Source: Phycomyces nitens (taxonomy: Eukaryota > Mucoromycota > Mucoromycetes > Mucorales > Phycomycetaceae). From it: 64,000 nucleotides of DNA. Within the stretch, counting starts at the first letter, position 1, and the number at the start of each line of letters is the position of its first letter. This document shows, in pieces, positions 32,607 through 44,318 of this stretch. A program made the position numbers and the translations under genes. The notes beneath the pieces are model-generated. The model saw only the letters and a list, made by a program, of their open reading frames with translations. It did not search any database and was not told where the DNA came from. The stretch is from positions 5,518,001-5,582,000 of the forward strand of contig JAHRBC010000003.1 of NCBI GenBank assembly GCA_022702545.1, in the 5' to 3' direction.

Positions 32607-34270
32607 ATTAGATTTCCTGGCTTATTGTGATAAGTATGATACCAATTTTTAAAAGGATCGGCCTCGAGGTCTGTACTGCTTTATCTTTTATTTTATCATG
32701 TTAACACTAAGAAATAAAGCAGTAACTTTAAAGAACATTACTATATTGCCTGTTTCTCATTGATTGACTTGAATTTTCCATTGTCACTGTAGTTATAGTT
32801 GGAGGAACATTTAGACCAAGCCTTTTGGTAATCTTATTCAAAAGGATCGCATTTAATAACCTTTTCCCATGTTGGCATTTTTGGCAGACTCTTTTAGTTT
32901 TTGTATAATTATTATTCAATAGCTGGCTATATATAATAAAAATGCGCATAAATCCAATCAGTCTTAAAGGTTCCATTTATTTGGAAGTGATATTTACGTT
33001 TATACTTCATAATTCTAGTAGACTCTCTTGATCTAAAAACCTCTGATTGATATCCAAGAGCGCTTTTGATAAATACCATTTACCTTGCTTTTTTTTTACT
33101 GTCAACATTTGACTCGAACGAGAAAGTAATGCATTGTATCTCTGGCCTTTTTCTTTGTTTCCTTAAAAGTCACCAATTGTACCAATTATTCATTTGCCAA
33201 GCAAAAGTACAACTAACCATATATTACTTTGAACTTGTAACAGAATCAAGGTGGACTCAGACAATACAAGATTTAGCTATATCCTTTGTTACAATACCGA
33301 GCAAACAAGTATAAATATTATTTACAATTTTGTGTTAAATAATATTATTTGGTCAGATTCATTAAAAGATCAATTAGAGTAAAGAAACAAATGTCTTTTA
33401 TGCCCCTAATTTTTTTTTAAAAAAAAAATCAAAATACAATGATCAAACTGACGAGTCTGTTTTTAAAGAAGACTTGAAGCTGTCAATTATGTGTATAATT
33501 TACAGATTAATAATAAAATAAAATAAATCCCATTGAGGAATTCTAGATGTTGTGGCCAGCGATAAAAAACCCTCTAACTATCGCTGACTGCTTGGGTTAT
33601 TGTCTAATGGATGTAGGCCCACATGTTGTTTTCAAGTATTGCCGTTGTCCGATTAGACTTTCCGTAAGCTTTTTTTCTACACTGTAGCCTTCTCATTTCG
33701 GTTCCTACGTTTTAATTGGCGCGGTATTTAAATATTAGAAATATTACCACCAATGAAATAAAGTTGGAGATTCAAGTGAGAACCCAATGACTGCTATATC
33801 GTGACGTGTATTTGCAAATAAATTTTTTTTTCCTTTTTGCAAATTTGCTGGTTGTCTACAAAAGCGGGTTGTGCTGGATAATACTCTTTAGTTGTTTTTT
33901 GTTCTGTTTTGAAATTCAAGGTAATTATCGATTTTTGATTTGTAAAGATGTATACATACATCGGTCACACTGATGAATAATGCCAGGCGTGGCTGTCTGA
34001 TTCTGGGGAACCACACAGGGGCACCTCTTGTCCTTGTGGCAAGAGGGGGACCCACCCTTGTGCCTTGGGAGGTGTTGAAAACAACGCATTGTCTGAGTGA
34101 GCGATATATGTATACATATGTATCTTGTAAATGAACGAAAAATCTCATGTTTTGTTCTTTTTAATAGGTAAACCAAAGTATATATATATATATAAATATT
34201 TAGATAAATAATAAAGAAAAATCATTATTGAAATATAATAAATATCTTTTTGTGTGATGAAAATAAATTA

Positions 34271-34310
34271 AATATAATATAATATAATATAATATAATAT
34301 TCAGTGTATA
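34271..34310. repeat. AATAT microsatellite
   Basis: About eight tandem copies of a 5-bp AATAT unit, directly downstream of the arrestin gene. Confidence 0.9.
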
Positions 34311-34436
34311 TATATAAAACGTAAACTAGGAAAATGATGATGGAATGCAAAAAAAAAGTCTAAACGTATAAGGTGGAAGGGGGGGGGAAGATGGAATGCA
34401 GAATAGATATGAAAATTTGTAAAAAAAAAAAAGTGT

Positions 34437-35963
34437 CTAGCGAGATACATTGGGAGATGTTCCAAGAGAGTCGTAGGTGGGTAAAGAAGAAGAAACGTTG
34501 GCAGGTGCAAACTGAACTGCAGTGCGGTACGATGGAACCCTTGTGAGGTCCATGCCCTGCCACCACATGCTGACTGGACTGACTGGGCTAGCAGCCGTCA
34601 TATCCATTCCTGGATCCAGGCGTCTGAAACCACCTTTAGTAGGGATGTCCGTGGCTGCCAAAGAAGTGCTGGGTGGGGTAGAGGACAATAGAGAAGTCGA
34701 GGCGATTGAGAGTGCGCGTGTACGACCGGAAATTGTAATTGGTTGACGCTCTTGATCCACCGAGGGCATGCGAGCATGATGAGGATTGAATGCAGAAGTG
34801 CTGGCTGCAGGTGGAGAGGCCGAGATTGAACCAGACCCGGACCGAAGGGCATCCCACACACTTGGGTCATAAGGAACAGAACGCCATGTCTGGTCGTATG
34901 CAGGCAGATTGCTAATCTCTGTTTGTTGAGCAAATGAATCAATGATGATTATGGGTACCGAGCAACGCAATTCAGAGTAATGACCATCGGCATTGACAAG
35001 AGAGATAACAAACTTGAGTTTGTGGCGAATGCGAATCATTGCATTGTCTGCATCACAGAATACGAGGGGAGAAGCATCTGGAACCTTGAGGTCGACTACC
35101 TTGGTCCAGTAGCCGTCCTGAGTGGTCGTGGTGTTTTGCTGGAAAGGCTGGTTGATGCGCTCGGTGCCGACCATGCGTGTGTCGGTCTTGGAGTAGTCAT
35201 TGGCGGTGTATGTGCAATATTCTTTTAAGAAGGCCGTCAGGAAACGGACTCGCAGTTGGCTGGCGAGGGGTAAAATATTAAAGGAAATTGGAATGTTTTC
35301 GCCATTGGCATATACTTTGGAAGGGAGTGCGATATCATAGACCATTTTATCTGCCCAGGTGTTATGGATCTCGAGGGTCTGGGAGAAGCCAAACTCGGAG
35401 GGGAGCATGCAGCGGATGATTCTAATAGGTCGTTTCTTGACCATGTTGTGGACAAATGCCGTTCGTTCGATAACTGCCTTTAGACCATATGAAACTCGGC
35501 CGCCTTCGGTTTCCAGAGATTCTGGAATGTCTCCGGGCAAATTGAGTTCAAAGTCCCATTTATGGTGGCCAGCAGCAAGGGTATATATCTTCTTGGGAGC
35601 AACACCGGCTACAGGGACAAACTGCCACTTGTGCTCGAGGATAGTGCGCTCCTGCTTGTGGTAGTGCTGATGGTGACCAACGCCTGTGAGGAGATGATTA
35701 ACAGACGTTCATGTGAAATTCTCATTATTCCTACCTTCAGACCAAGAGACTTTCATTTTGCCTGTGAACTTTAGACAGATTGACTTGATCTTGATGGGTT
35801 CAGCAAGGGTCAAGAGCAAGGATCCTTGGAGCAGTTTCCCGGCAGATTCGTCTGCCTCGCCCAAAAGGACGATTTCGTCTGTTGTAAGATCTATTCTGAA
35901 CTCGTTGTTCTTGCGGATCGCATTCACCATTGTCTGGATAGGCTGCTGAGGAATAGGGATCAT
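34437..35963 (-). CDS. Alpha-arrestin (arrestin-related trafficking adaptor)
   Basis: Two exons (35963-35735 and 35683-34437) give 491 aa; the intron is GT-AG, phase 1. I chose the ATG at 35963 (MIPIPQQPIQTMV); the frame upstream opens only with a TTG. The N-terminal arrestin domain includes FRIDLTTDEIVLLGEADE, GSLLLTLAEPIKIKSI, LKFTGKMKVSWSEG and a W-D-F-E-L segment ending LPGDIPESLE. The C-terminal arrestin domain follows with WADKMVYDIALPSKVYANGE, IPISFNILPLA, and a stretch near IRIRHKLKFVISLVN. The C-terminal tail is Ser/Pro-rich and ends with LPTYDSLG; LPAYDQ lies between the second domain and the tail. Such LPxY-like motifs recruit Nedd4/Rsp5 ubiquitin ligases in this family. The inferred role is cargo-selective ubiquitination and endocytosis of plasma-membrane transporters. 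Confidence 0.9.
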
Positions 35964-37768
35964 TCTGGACGGCAAAATTGAAAGAAGAGGTAAAAGGGAG
36001 AATGGTGTTGGTTGGCACCCAACAAGAAAGGCTAATGTTTGAATGAATTAAAGATTTTTTTCTCTTATGAAATCAATGGCAAATGTTCTAAATACCTTTG
36101 GGTTTTATACGCTCTATTTCACGCCCTTTGAAATAGGAAAAAATAAGACCCTTTGACTATTGGGTAATAGTTTTCAGTACAAGCGCCTTTTAATTCACCA
36201 GAAAATATTTTTATATTTATAAACGTGCTTTGAATTAAGTGCTCAGTTGAATTCATTTCCCTGGATTTCTTGACATTTATTCTTAGATGCACAACTATGA
36301 ATTGCGTGCTTTTGGTTTATTCAACATCTCTCCAAGAAAGAAAGAAAAAAGGTATTTCGGACACTGGATAGATCAATAATGGCAGTAATAAGAATAGTCA
36401 TGGTTCTTGGGCCGTGCACTCTAACTCCCCCAAAGCTTATTTCCTTTATAGTCTCCACCGTTTTTACTGTAGAATGGCAAAAATTCACCAGACAATAAGA
36501 TCCGAAAGGAATCTAGACAAAAGATCCTTAAAGGAGATGAGCCACGCGATATTTATTTCGAGGTTACAAATATCGGACACCTAATACAGATGAAAGATAA
36601 TATAGATTATAAAAACAAGAAAGACGATGATTTGTGAATATTCAATCGTATAATTTTGTACATAAAATGCCAATATGGACATATCTCCTTCACAAACCTA
36701 ACCTATGGCTGTCTTTCTCTCCTCCATTGTGCACATTCGAGTAACGATGGCGTGGGAAAAGCATACATATAAAATAGATCCGACATCGGGTTACTCCCGG
36801 GGATAAAAAAAAAAAGAGAGAGAGAAAAAGAACCAATACCACTGCCAATTGGTTTAATGGATTTCTGTACCTTGCACCCTTTGGATTCCAAGTATAATTA
36901 TAGCATTTTTCTTAAAAAAATATTTGGCATGACACTCTTTACATTCCTGGCCTTGGGATTTCTCCCACTTGATAACAAGGCATGAAATCGGCAGACATAT
37001 ACGAATCGAGGAATTTAATTATTCTCCAAATGGCAGACATATAGAATGTTGTCTCGAAAGAATTCAACATTTGATTCTGTAAAAAGATGTGGGGTGTCTA
37101 TTGGCGAATAGAACCAATTGGATTTGTTCTCAAAGACACATTGAGGCAATATCAATATTAATATCAAAAAAGTATTTTTATATAGAGTCTTTAATATACA
37201 ATCGTAATTTGTCTTGGGTTTATTAAATCCAAGTAATTGATATACATACATTTAATGACAAGTATTGGAATTTCTGGTTGATTTATAAAGCTATAGTTTA
37301 AGAGGACATTAATGAAATTGGTACTCAATACTACTATGGATATTTAATGTTTACTACAGCGGGATAAATTAGACGCAAAAGACGATAATCTGATCCGCTA
37401 TATAACTCTGGACCATTACAGAGCCTGCGAGATACTTTGAAGACCAACAAGACCAGAAATCAATTACCAACACACCAAGGGCTGTTTTTTTTTTTTAAAA
37501 AAAAACACCAACATTGTGCATGTACATCTTTACAAGGCATACTGGCACTCGATTATTTTATGAATGCCACTCGAGGGTAGCACAAACAAAGAATCTGCTG
37601 TTGCAAAAAAAAAATTGAAACTTATTGGCCCTATAGAACTTTGTGTCCAAAGAGCGGATCAAAAAAAATGATTATGATAATGATTACGATTATACAAAAA
37701 GGCAACCTTTATTATTAATATTATTTTACAAAATCATTTCATCATTTATTTTTTTTGTAAATAAAAAA
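35964..37768. other. Intergenic region, no supported gene
   Basis: 5' flank of the arrestin gene followed by AT-rich DNA with a T-run/A-run palindrome near 37484-37506. Short open frames show no family resemblance. Confidence 0.45.
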
Positions 37769-38809
37769 CTATTTTAATTTATCAATAGAGTTCAAGGCAA
37801 AGAAATGAAACTTATCAGCATAGTCAGTATGGGCCCCAACATAAAACCCCCCGAGCGAACGGCTGCAGTCAATCGTCCGTACTGATGACGGCAGAGACAC
37901 TCCTGGGAGGCCAATCTCCCCCACAGCCTGCTTTCCCATCAAAAGGGTTCGCAAAAGGATGCCCAAAGTCAGATCCTTTTCCGAATAATAAATCACCGTG
38001 TTTTCCCGTCCCAGCCCTTCCCCCGCCCCAAAGAACCGCTCAAGGTCACTGGCCACCAAAGCAGGAGCACACAAATGAACCGCGTCTGGCCTAATTGAAA
38101 GACCCACAATCAGATCACTTTCTCTAGCCTGTTCTACTTGCCTTTCTTCGGGGTACAGCAGAGCACAGGCCTCTACTAAGTGCCGACAGCCCAGAGAATG
38201 ACTCACTACTCGTAAATAGTCGTGCCGGGTGCGCAATTCGAGCAGTCTTCCGGCAAGCATTTCTGCACGTTCTTTGCTTTCCACGGTTGCTGTATTGAAC
38301 TGATAGGCCAGTCTTCCACAGTGTAGTCCAACATCGACTACGGCCGCACCCATCAATGACGCAGGTGTCGGTAATCTCCACTGTCGCAGTCTCTGGACAT
38401 TCCGACCAACCACATAAGCCACAGATCCTAAAGTTGCCAAAGGTACCGGAATATGGGACATGGCAGACCCCGACGGCCACGAATATCTATCAATCAAATG
38501 CCATGTGAGCCATGTTCAGCTAGACACGCCAGTTTGGTGACATATTACCCTAGAGCAGAGGGAGCCCATTTGTGAGCTGGACTGAGGACCAAGAGACGAT
38601 GGGAATGCATCCAATCTCCAAAGTTCTCGGGTGAATCTCCCTCGGCAAGGAATCCTGACGATTGATGATTAAAACAAAACAAAAAAAAGAGAGAAAGATT
38701 ACTAGGTTGAGTAAGGATTACCTTTAATGTACACAGTTACCTCTGAACGCGCATCTGACGGACGAGAGAGTACCTTTAGACTTGGTAATCGAGTAAACAG
38801 ATTGGCCAT
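37769..38809 (-). CDS. Alpha/beta-hydrolase, DUF726/TMCO4-like
   Basis: Three exons (38809-38722, 38654-38549, 38486-37769) give 303 aa with agreeing phases and GT-AG introns. The first two exons supply MANLFTRLPSLKVLSRPS and the first strand of the fold, VYIKGFLAEGDSPENFGDWM, which no single frame shows. YSWPSG follows, then a long helical middle. VVSHSLGCRH has the nucleophile elbow, with the likely catalytic Ser at about residue 162. HLCAPALVASD follows, then a late VGAHTDYAD with a candidate catalytic His. The pattern of a GFL strand, WPSG and HSLG matches hydrolases related to DUF726/TMCO4 and some bacterial homologues. The substrate is unknown; there is no signal peptide. The middle third is unusually GC-rich compared with neighbouring DNA. 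Confidence 0.7.
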
Positions 38810-39072
38810 GAAAAATTATACAGGAAAGAAATGCATTTATACTAGGTGATACAAGGCCAAGCTTGTCAAAAATAATAGTATAATTTTTTAATGTATATAT
38901 AATTACATAATTATATAATTATATATATAAAATTATAAGGGTGGTAAGAGTAGTGATGGTGAATGATATTAATAGAAATGTCAGAGGGGTATGTAAAAAA
39001 GAAGAAGAAGAAGAAGAAGAAGAGAAAGAGAGAGAGATAAAAAAGAAAGTTTACGGTTATTGGCATTAGACC

Positions 39073-40322
39073 CTAGTCTGTAGGACATGAGAACCCATTG
39101 AGAGGCTGGATAGTATCCGTCTTTGTCCATGCAATCCCAGCAATTGAATATGTAATGTGAAATATGACCTGCAGAGTCTCTTGCTGTTCGGCAGGCACAG
39201 GATTTCTTACTTGGACTCCACATGCATTATAAAGATCTTGAAAGGTACGATTGCCAGCCATGTTGGTTGAATAGTATATATTCACGGGTATAGAGATCGG
39301 TTGGCGCTTTCGTCCAGAAAGAACCAATGGCCCTGATCCTCCCTGTCCAAATTGCTCTTGAGTATTTACATCCGTCACAGTGACAGCAATGTTTGTAAAT
39401 CGGGTATGAATCCAATTAGCAGAATTGTCTGCAGTCATGTTGAGTCGCCAGGAAGTTTTCATGGATAGAGTGCTGTTGGTGGTCCAGTCTGTTTTGTTGG
39501 TTACATCTGCTCCTATTAGTGCCATAGTTGGGAACCGAGGCCACACAAAGAACCATATGACTCCCACAACGACAAGGAAAACCACAAGACCTGCAAGCGT
39601 CCGTCGTTTCTTCCAGAATTTGCGTCGTTTGCGGGTCGGTAGATTGTCCAATGGGGGCACGGCAGGCTCATGAGGCGGCTGATGGATGTCGAGGATGCAG
39701 AGATCATCCTGCAGCATCGAAACAACACCTTCCTTGTCCGGAACTGGGAAGCAAGGAAGATGATCTTCTATATAAATTGGTGCAGGCTGTTGAGCTGGAT
39801 CGCGGTTGTGGCGGGAATATGGCAGGTAGGAGTTGGCTCTCTGGGTGGGCATCAACCTCTTCTTCTCTTTGGGTGCTCGACTCGGACAATAGGGGTCAGT
39901 ATTGTAGTCGGAATAAATTGGTCGAAGTGCGACATTTGCAGCGTTTGTTGCCAGTCGACTTGTGCTGCTATCTGAACCCTGCCTTGAATGAGCTCCATCT
40001 AATGGATCCCGGTCTAGAGGGGTTGATTGGGCTGTTGAGAATTTAAAGACATGTTAAAGACTTTTCCAAAGTGATAAATATAGCAATAACAACAACAACA
40101 ACAACAACAACAACAGCAATAGTGATAATAATAATACTACTAATAATAATAATATTAATTATTACTATTACTATTACTATTACTATTATTGTATAAGCGC
40201 CTTACGCTTTCGGTACCTGGGACTGCCTTTCTCTTTCGATAGGGGTCATGTTCACTGTCCGGATAGGCTGAATCTTGGTGTCTATGGGTTGGAGGTTCAA
40301 ATTCATATGTCTGTCGACTCAT
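39073..40322 (-). CDS. Single-pass membrane protein with LEA2-like extracytosolic domain
   Basis: Two exons (40322-40217 and 40031-39073) give 354 aa. The donor CCAG|GTACC is weak; the stronger-looking GTAAGG 16 nt downstream leaves the wrong phase, so I keep the weak site with some doubt. The N-terminus (MSRQTYEFEPPTHRHQ...) is hydrophilic, followed by a basic stretch RKRRKFWKKRR and a membrane segment GLVVFLVVVGVIWFFVW. The C-terminal part has several N-glycosylation sequons (NKT, NST, NMT, NRT). Its VTDVNTQEQFGQGGSGPLVL and VNIYYSTN...FQDLYNACGV segments resemble the LEA2/NDR1-like fold. The likely topology is type II with the LEA2-like domain in a lumen or outside the cell. Function unknown. 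The 185-nt intron is almost entirely CAA, TAA and TTACTA repeats. Confidence 0.65.
40085..40192. repeat. Compound triplet/hexamer microsatellite inside an intron
   Basis: Tandem CAA, then TAA/TAATAA, then TTACTA units fill most of the intron of the LEA2-like gene. Confidence 0.85.
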
Positions 40323-41358
40323 TGTAAATGTGTGTATGTATATATATATATATAAATATATATTTAAATATTTAAACAATCAAATAATTAAATATTAGGT
40401 ATTTTGGAAAAAAAAGAAGATTAAAAAAATTAAAGGAAAAAAAAAGAAAAAGAAAAAGAAAAGGAAAGAGAAAAAGAAAGGCGGAAAATAGGAAACGATT
40501 GGTATAACAAGAAAGAACAAGAAGGGGAAATTGGGGAGAAGTTTGGGGGTTGAACAGGGGATTGAAAGGGATAGAAGGTATGGAAGAAAGTGGAGGTTTA
40601 TTCTGATATTTTATAAACCTATTTTCGGTAGGAGAGACGGTTTTGTTCTTGCCATCAAAAAGGCCGCACAGACACCACAGAGATGGGCTGAAAGATCCTG
40701 TTGCTTCAAGTGAACACAGACATGGCCAATTAAGCAGACGATTGTTTGAGAAAACAAGCAAAGAAGCACACCAGCAGCCATTGCAGCAAACAAACCAATA
40801 ATAATAATAATGAGATACAAAGGCAGAAAACAAGATTTGGCAGAAATGAATCCTGGCGCAGAAAATAAAACAAAAAAGCACTTTTAGCCAATAAAATTGA
40901 AACAATTGAAACAAATGATATCATTATAACATTATTCAATACCACCAATCATAGCATCTTCGTAACGACATAACAAAGCAGCATTAAATCCTATCCCCCC
41001 TTTGTATCAGCCACAACTAACCACACCATTTGCTCATTAACCTTGCCTCTCCCCCCCTTTTTTTTCTTTTTCTCTCCTACTTTCTTTGGTTTGGACTGCT
41101 TGGGTCTGCTTATTTATTTGCCTTTAAGCGTCATTATCAGCCAAGCACCAAAAACACTATATATGCCAATGCATACCCTTTTGCGCTTATCTTTTATAAA
41201 CTCCAAACAACCTCTTGCATGAATTAGCACACCTGAGGAAGTACATTATCTGCTTGTAACACCAAGGGTAAAATTCTAACCTGTCGCTTGAATCCCCGCA
41301 ATTTTCCTCTCTCTCTCTCTCTTTGTCACCTTTCTCCTCTTTTCATTTAAAAACCACA
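40323..41358. other. Divergent intergenic region
   Basis: Lies between divergent genes. It holds an A/G-rich tract (about 40408-40490) that creates long but low-complexity minus-strand open frames, and a CT-rich leader before the ankyrin gene. No other gene is supported. Confidence 0.5.
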
Positions 41359-42118
41359 ATGTCAGACCCTTCCATCAGTCAGTCTCCTTATTGCCTCTCT
41401 GACCCTTAACTTACCCATACCACAGCCAACCTTTTGCTTTCTCTCTGCAGGAACGACCAAGAAGATGAGCTTGAAAAACTTTTAGAAGATCATCCAGACT
41501 GCAATGTCAATTACATTGATGGTGCTGGTAACACTGCTGCACATTACGCGTCAGTTGAATATTTATACACATATTATAATAGCCAAAAAAAAAGCGCAGG
41601 CAGCCTAATGATATCCGTTTTATAGTGCAAAGGCAGGATCTATTGGCTGCCTAGAGAAACTCGTGAATCTTGACGACATTGACCTCGACATCAAAAATCA
41701 CCTCGAGGGAGACACTCCTCTCCACAAGGCTGTACTTTATCAGGACCAAGACCACGAGATGGCAGTGGCCATGGTGGACCTGTTGCTGATGGGTGGTGCT
41801 GACCCAAGGTACTAAAATAACCCAAAACTCAGCTTGAAAATGATGTCTTTACTAATTCCAAACCATAAAAGAATAATTAACCGTAACAAGCTCACACCTG
41901 CAATGCTGGTCAGGCCAAAGCATAAGGACATCAAGGACATGCTGGATGAGGCCGTGGTGTCTTATGAATTGGTAAATAGGAATCTGGCTAATAAATCTGG
42001 CTATGATGAACCTGGCTAACCAAAAACCCCTCAACAGGACGACTCGGATATTGCTAATGATGACGATAGCGGCAGTGAGGTAGAGGAAGAAAATGATTCA
42101 GATAGCAATCATCCATAA
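41359..42118 (+). CDS. Small ankyrin-repeat protein
   Basis: Five exons (41359-41381, 41451-41549, 41626-41808, 41872-41971, 42038-42118) give 161 aa. Exons 2-5 are well supported by GT-AG sites, phases and sequence. Exon 1 (MSDPSISQ) is less certain because its donor is weak. Ankyrin units appear as DELEKLLEDHPDCNVNYID, GAGNTAAHYAAKAGSIGCLE, LEGDTPLHKAVLYQDQD...MVDLLLMGGADPR and INRNKLTPAMLVRPKHKDI. The tail is acidic (DDSDIANDDDSGSEVEEEND). The pattern with GNTAAHYA and GDTPLHKAV is that of a small conserved fungal ankyrin protein. Acidic-tailed ankyrin proteins are known as protein-binding chaperones, for example Yar1 in yeast, but I cannot assign that role here. Confidence 0.72.
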
Positions 42119-42345
42119 TAAAAAAAGAAGAAGAAGAAGAAGAAGATACGTGCATGTTGGTGTATGTGTTGCATTTGTATACATCAATAGTAATAATAGT
42201 AGTATTATTAATAAAAATAATAAAGATCTCGATCAATTCTTTATTGTAAAAGGGGTATACTAGAGAGCAGTCACTCGGCTGCGAGTGCGATTACACCCAG
42301 ACCCTTTGGGATTACGTCAACTTTTTATTTGTTCCTCTTTGCATC

Positions 42346-43872
42346 ATGGTAATATAAGCCTTGGCTCCATTTATGCATCCCAATCATATTAATTCGTTAA
42401 TCTCCCCAGGGAAACTCACAATCAGGACTGCCCCGTGGTAATGATAAGAAGCAGGATAAGAAGCAAGAAAAGAAAAAGTGGGAACCTCCTGTGCCTACTC
42501 GTGTTGGCAAGAAAAAGAAGAGAGGAGGACCCGATACGATTGCCAAATTACCAGCAGGTAAAGTGCCACATTGATCATCACAACCTCCCTGACCTATTCT
42601 GCAGTATTTCCTACTACCCGATGCCGATTAAAGATGCTAAAGATGGAACGCATCAAGGATTATCTCTTGTTGGAGGAGGAGTTTGTACAGAACCAGGAAC
42701 AGCTGAAGCCCCAAGAGGGTCGAGATGAAGAGGAGAGGACGCGTGTGGACGACTTGCGTGGCTCGCCCATGGGCGTTGGTTCCCTCGAGGAGATCATTGA
42801 TGATGACCACGTCATTGTGTCTTCTTCGTCTGGACCAGAGTACTACGTATCTGTCATGAGTTTTGTTGACAAGGATATGCTTGAGCCAGGCTGTAGTGTA
42901 TTGCTGCACCACAAGACCATGTCGGTAGTGGGTGTGTTGGCTGACGATGCTGACCCCATGGTCAGTGTAATGAAGCTTGAAAAGGCACCAACCGAGTCGT
43001 ATGCCGATATCGGTGGTCTTGAAAAGCAGATCCAGGAAATCAAGGTATAGAATGATAGATAGGAATTGGGCGTGTACTGAACAATTGAACAGGAAGCTGT
43101 AGAGCTGCCTCTGACACATCCCGAGCTCTATGAAGAAATGGGTATCAAACCACCAAAGGGTGTGATTCTTTATGGTGTTCCCGGTACTGGCAAGACATTG
43201 CTTGCAAAGGCAGTGGCCAACCAGACAAGTGCAACCTTTTTGCGAATTGTTGGTTCTGAATTGATTCAAAAGTACCTTGGAGATGGACCAAAGCTTGTGC
43301 GAGAATTGTTCCGTGTGGCCGAAGAAAACGCACCCTCGATTGTGTTTATTGATGAGATTGATGCAATTGGTACCAAGCGTTATGATTCTACCTCGGGTGG
43401 TGAGCGTGAAATCCAGCGCACTATGTTGGAGCTTTTGAACCAGCTAGATGGTTTTGATTCTCGTGGAGACGTAAAGGTCATCATGGCCACCAACAAAATC
43501 GACAGCCTTGACCCGGCCCTTATTCGTCCCGGACGTATTGATCGCAAGATTGAGTTCCCCTTGCCGGATGTCAAGACAAAGCGACGAATCTTTGGTATCC
43601 ATACTTCACGTATGACTCTATCTAGTGATGTTGACCTGGAAGAGTTTGTAATGTCAAAAGATGATCTGTCGGGTGCTGATATAAAGGTAAGCCTATGGCT
43701 TGGATTTCAAACATGGGTTTAATACATGTGTATATAGGCCATCTGTACCGAGGCAGGATTGCTCGCACTACGTGAGCGTAGAATGAAGGTTGTTGCAGAG
43801 GATCTCAGAAAGGCGCGTGAGAAGGTGCTTTATAGAAAGAGTGAAGGAACACCCGAGGGACTTTATCTCTGA
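42346..43872 (+). CDS. RPT2: 26S proteasome regulatory ATPase Rpt2
   Basis: Five exons (42346-42348, 42410-42557, 42605-43044, 43093-43686, 43738-43872) give 439 aa, matching the usual family length. Exon 1 is just the ATG; splicing creates MGNSQSG, the N-myristoylation sequence typical of Rpt2. An N-terminal coiled coil and the OB-domain residues ([39 protein letters not shown]) follow. The AAA domain has Walker A GVPGTGKT (225-232), Walker B FIDEID (282-287), [21 protein letters not shown] and a C-terminus EGLYL that docks into the 20S gate. The second Walker A residue is Val where Pro or Ala is usual. Rpt2 is one of six ATPases of the 19S base that unfold ubiquitinated substrates and open the core. 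It lies 227 bp after the ankyrin gene on the same strand. Confidence 0.97.
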
Positions 43873-44318
43873 GGACTTCTTTATTAGAGCAGTCACATTT
43901 AATGGTAACAATAATAAAGATATACAATTTTATTTTCAATTATTTGTGAAATAGTAGAGAAATATTCAGATCTTTTTAAGCACGCCCTTTGTAACAAGGT
44001 GTGTGGCCAGGCGTGTTACGTCAGATCTCGGTTCACAAGGAACAGAGGAGTCGTTTGGCAGCCGGAAGATATCATCATTATTTCCAAAACTTGGAAGGAT
44101 CAAAGAACCATAAAATGACGATTACGGGAATTAAAGAGGACTTTAGGTTTAAGGACTGACTTGTGGTAACGTTGGATACGATGTTTTCGGCCTTGGCAAC
44201 CATATTTTAAACATCGACATGATATTTTGAAATGGAAATTGACGATATTTAAGCTTTTATTCAATAACTTGCTTCATTCCTGTTAAATATCCGCAATTCC
44301 ACCTTCTTTTAAGCGAAT
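43873..44318. other. Intergenic spacer
   Basis: 3' flank of RPT2 and 5' flank of the Tvp38-family gene. No gene seen. Confidence 0.5.

Larger units (their letters stand above)
30857..34436. other. Long gene-poor AT-rich region
   Basis: About 3.6 kb without a supported gene. It holds the 5' flank of the bZIP gene, a 98-bp foldback element (32509-32606), many homopolymer runs, a G-rich tract near 34379 and an AATAT tandem array at 34271-34310. Open frames of 60-86 codons occur but resemble no family and sit in low-complexity DNA. Confidence 0.45.

Noticed and set aside
33888..34176. Minus-strand frames of 83-86 codons downstream of the arrestin gene
   Set aside because: Two different frames are equally open, no family and no splice continuation to neighbouring genes.
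40372..40914. Long minus-strand open frame (180 codons) upstream of the ankyrin gene
   Set aside because: It lies in an A/G-rich low-complexity tract and encodes mostly Phe/Leu runs; no family or splice support.
42637..43269. Minus-strand 210-codon frame
   Set aside because: It is the antisense shadow of RPT2 exons 3-4 and crosses the RPT2 intron.
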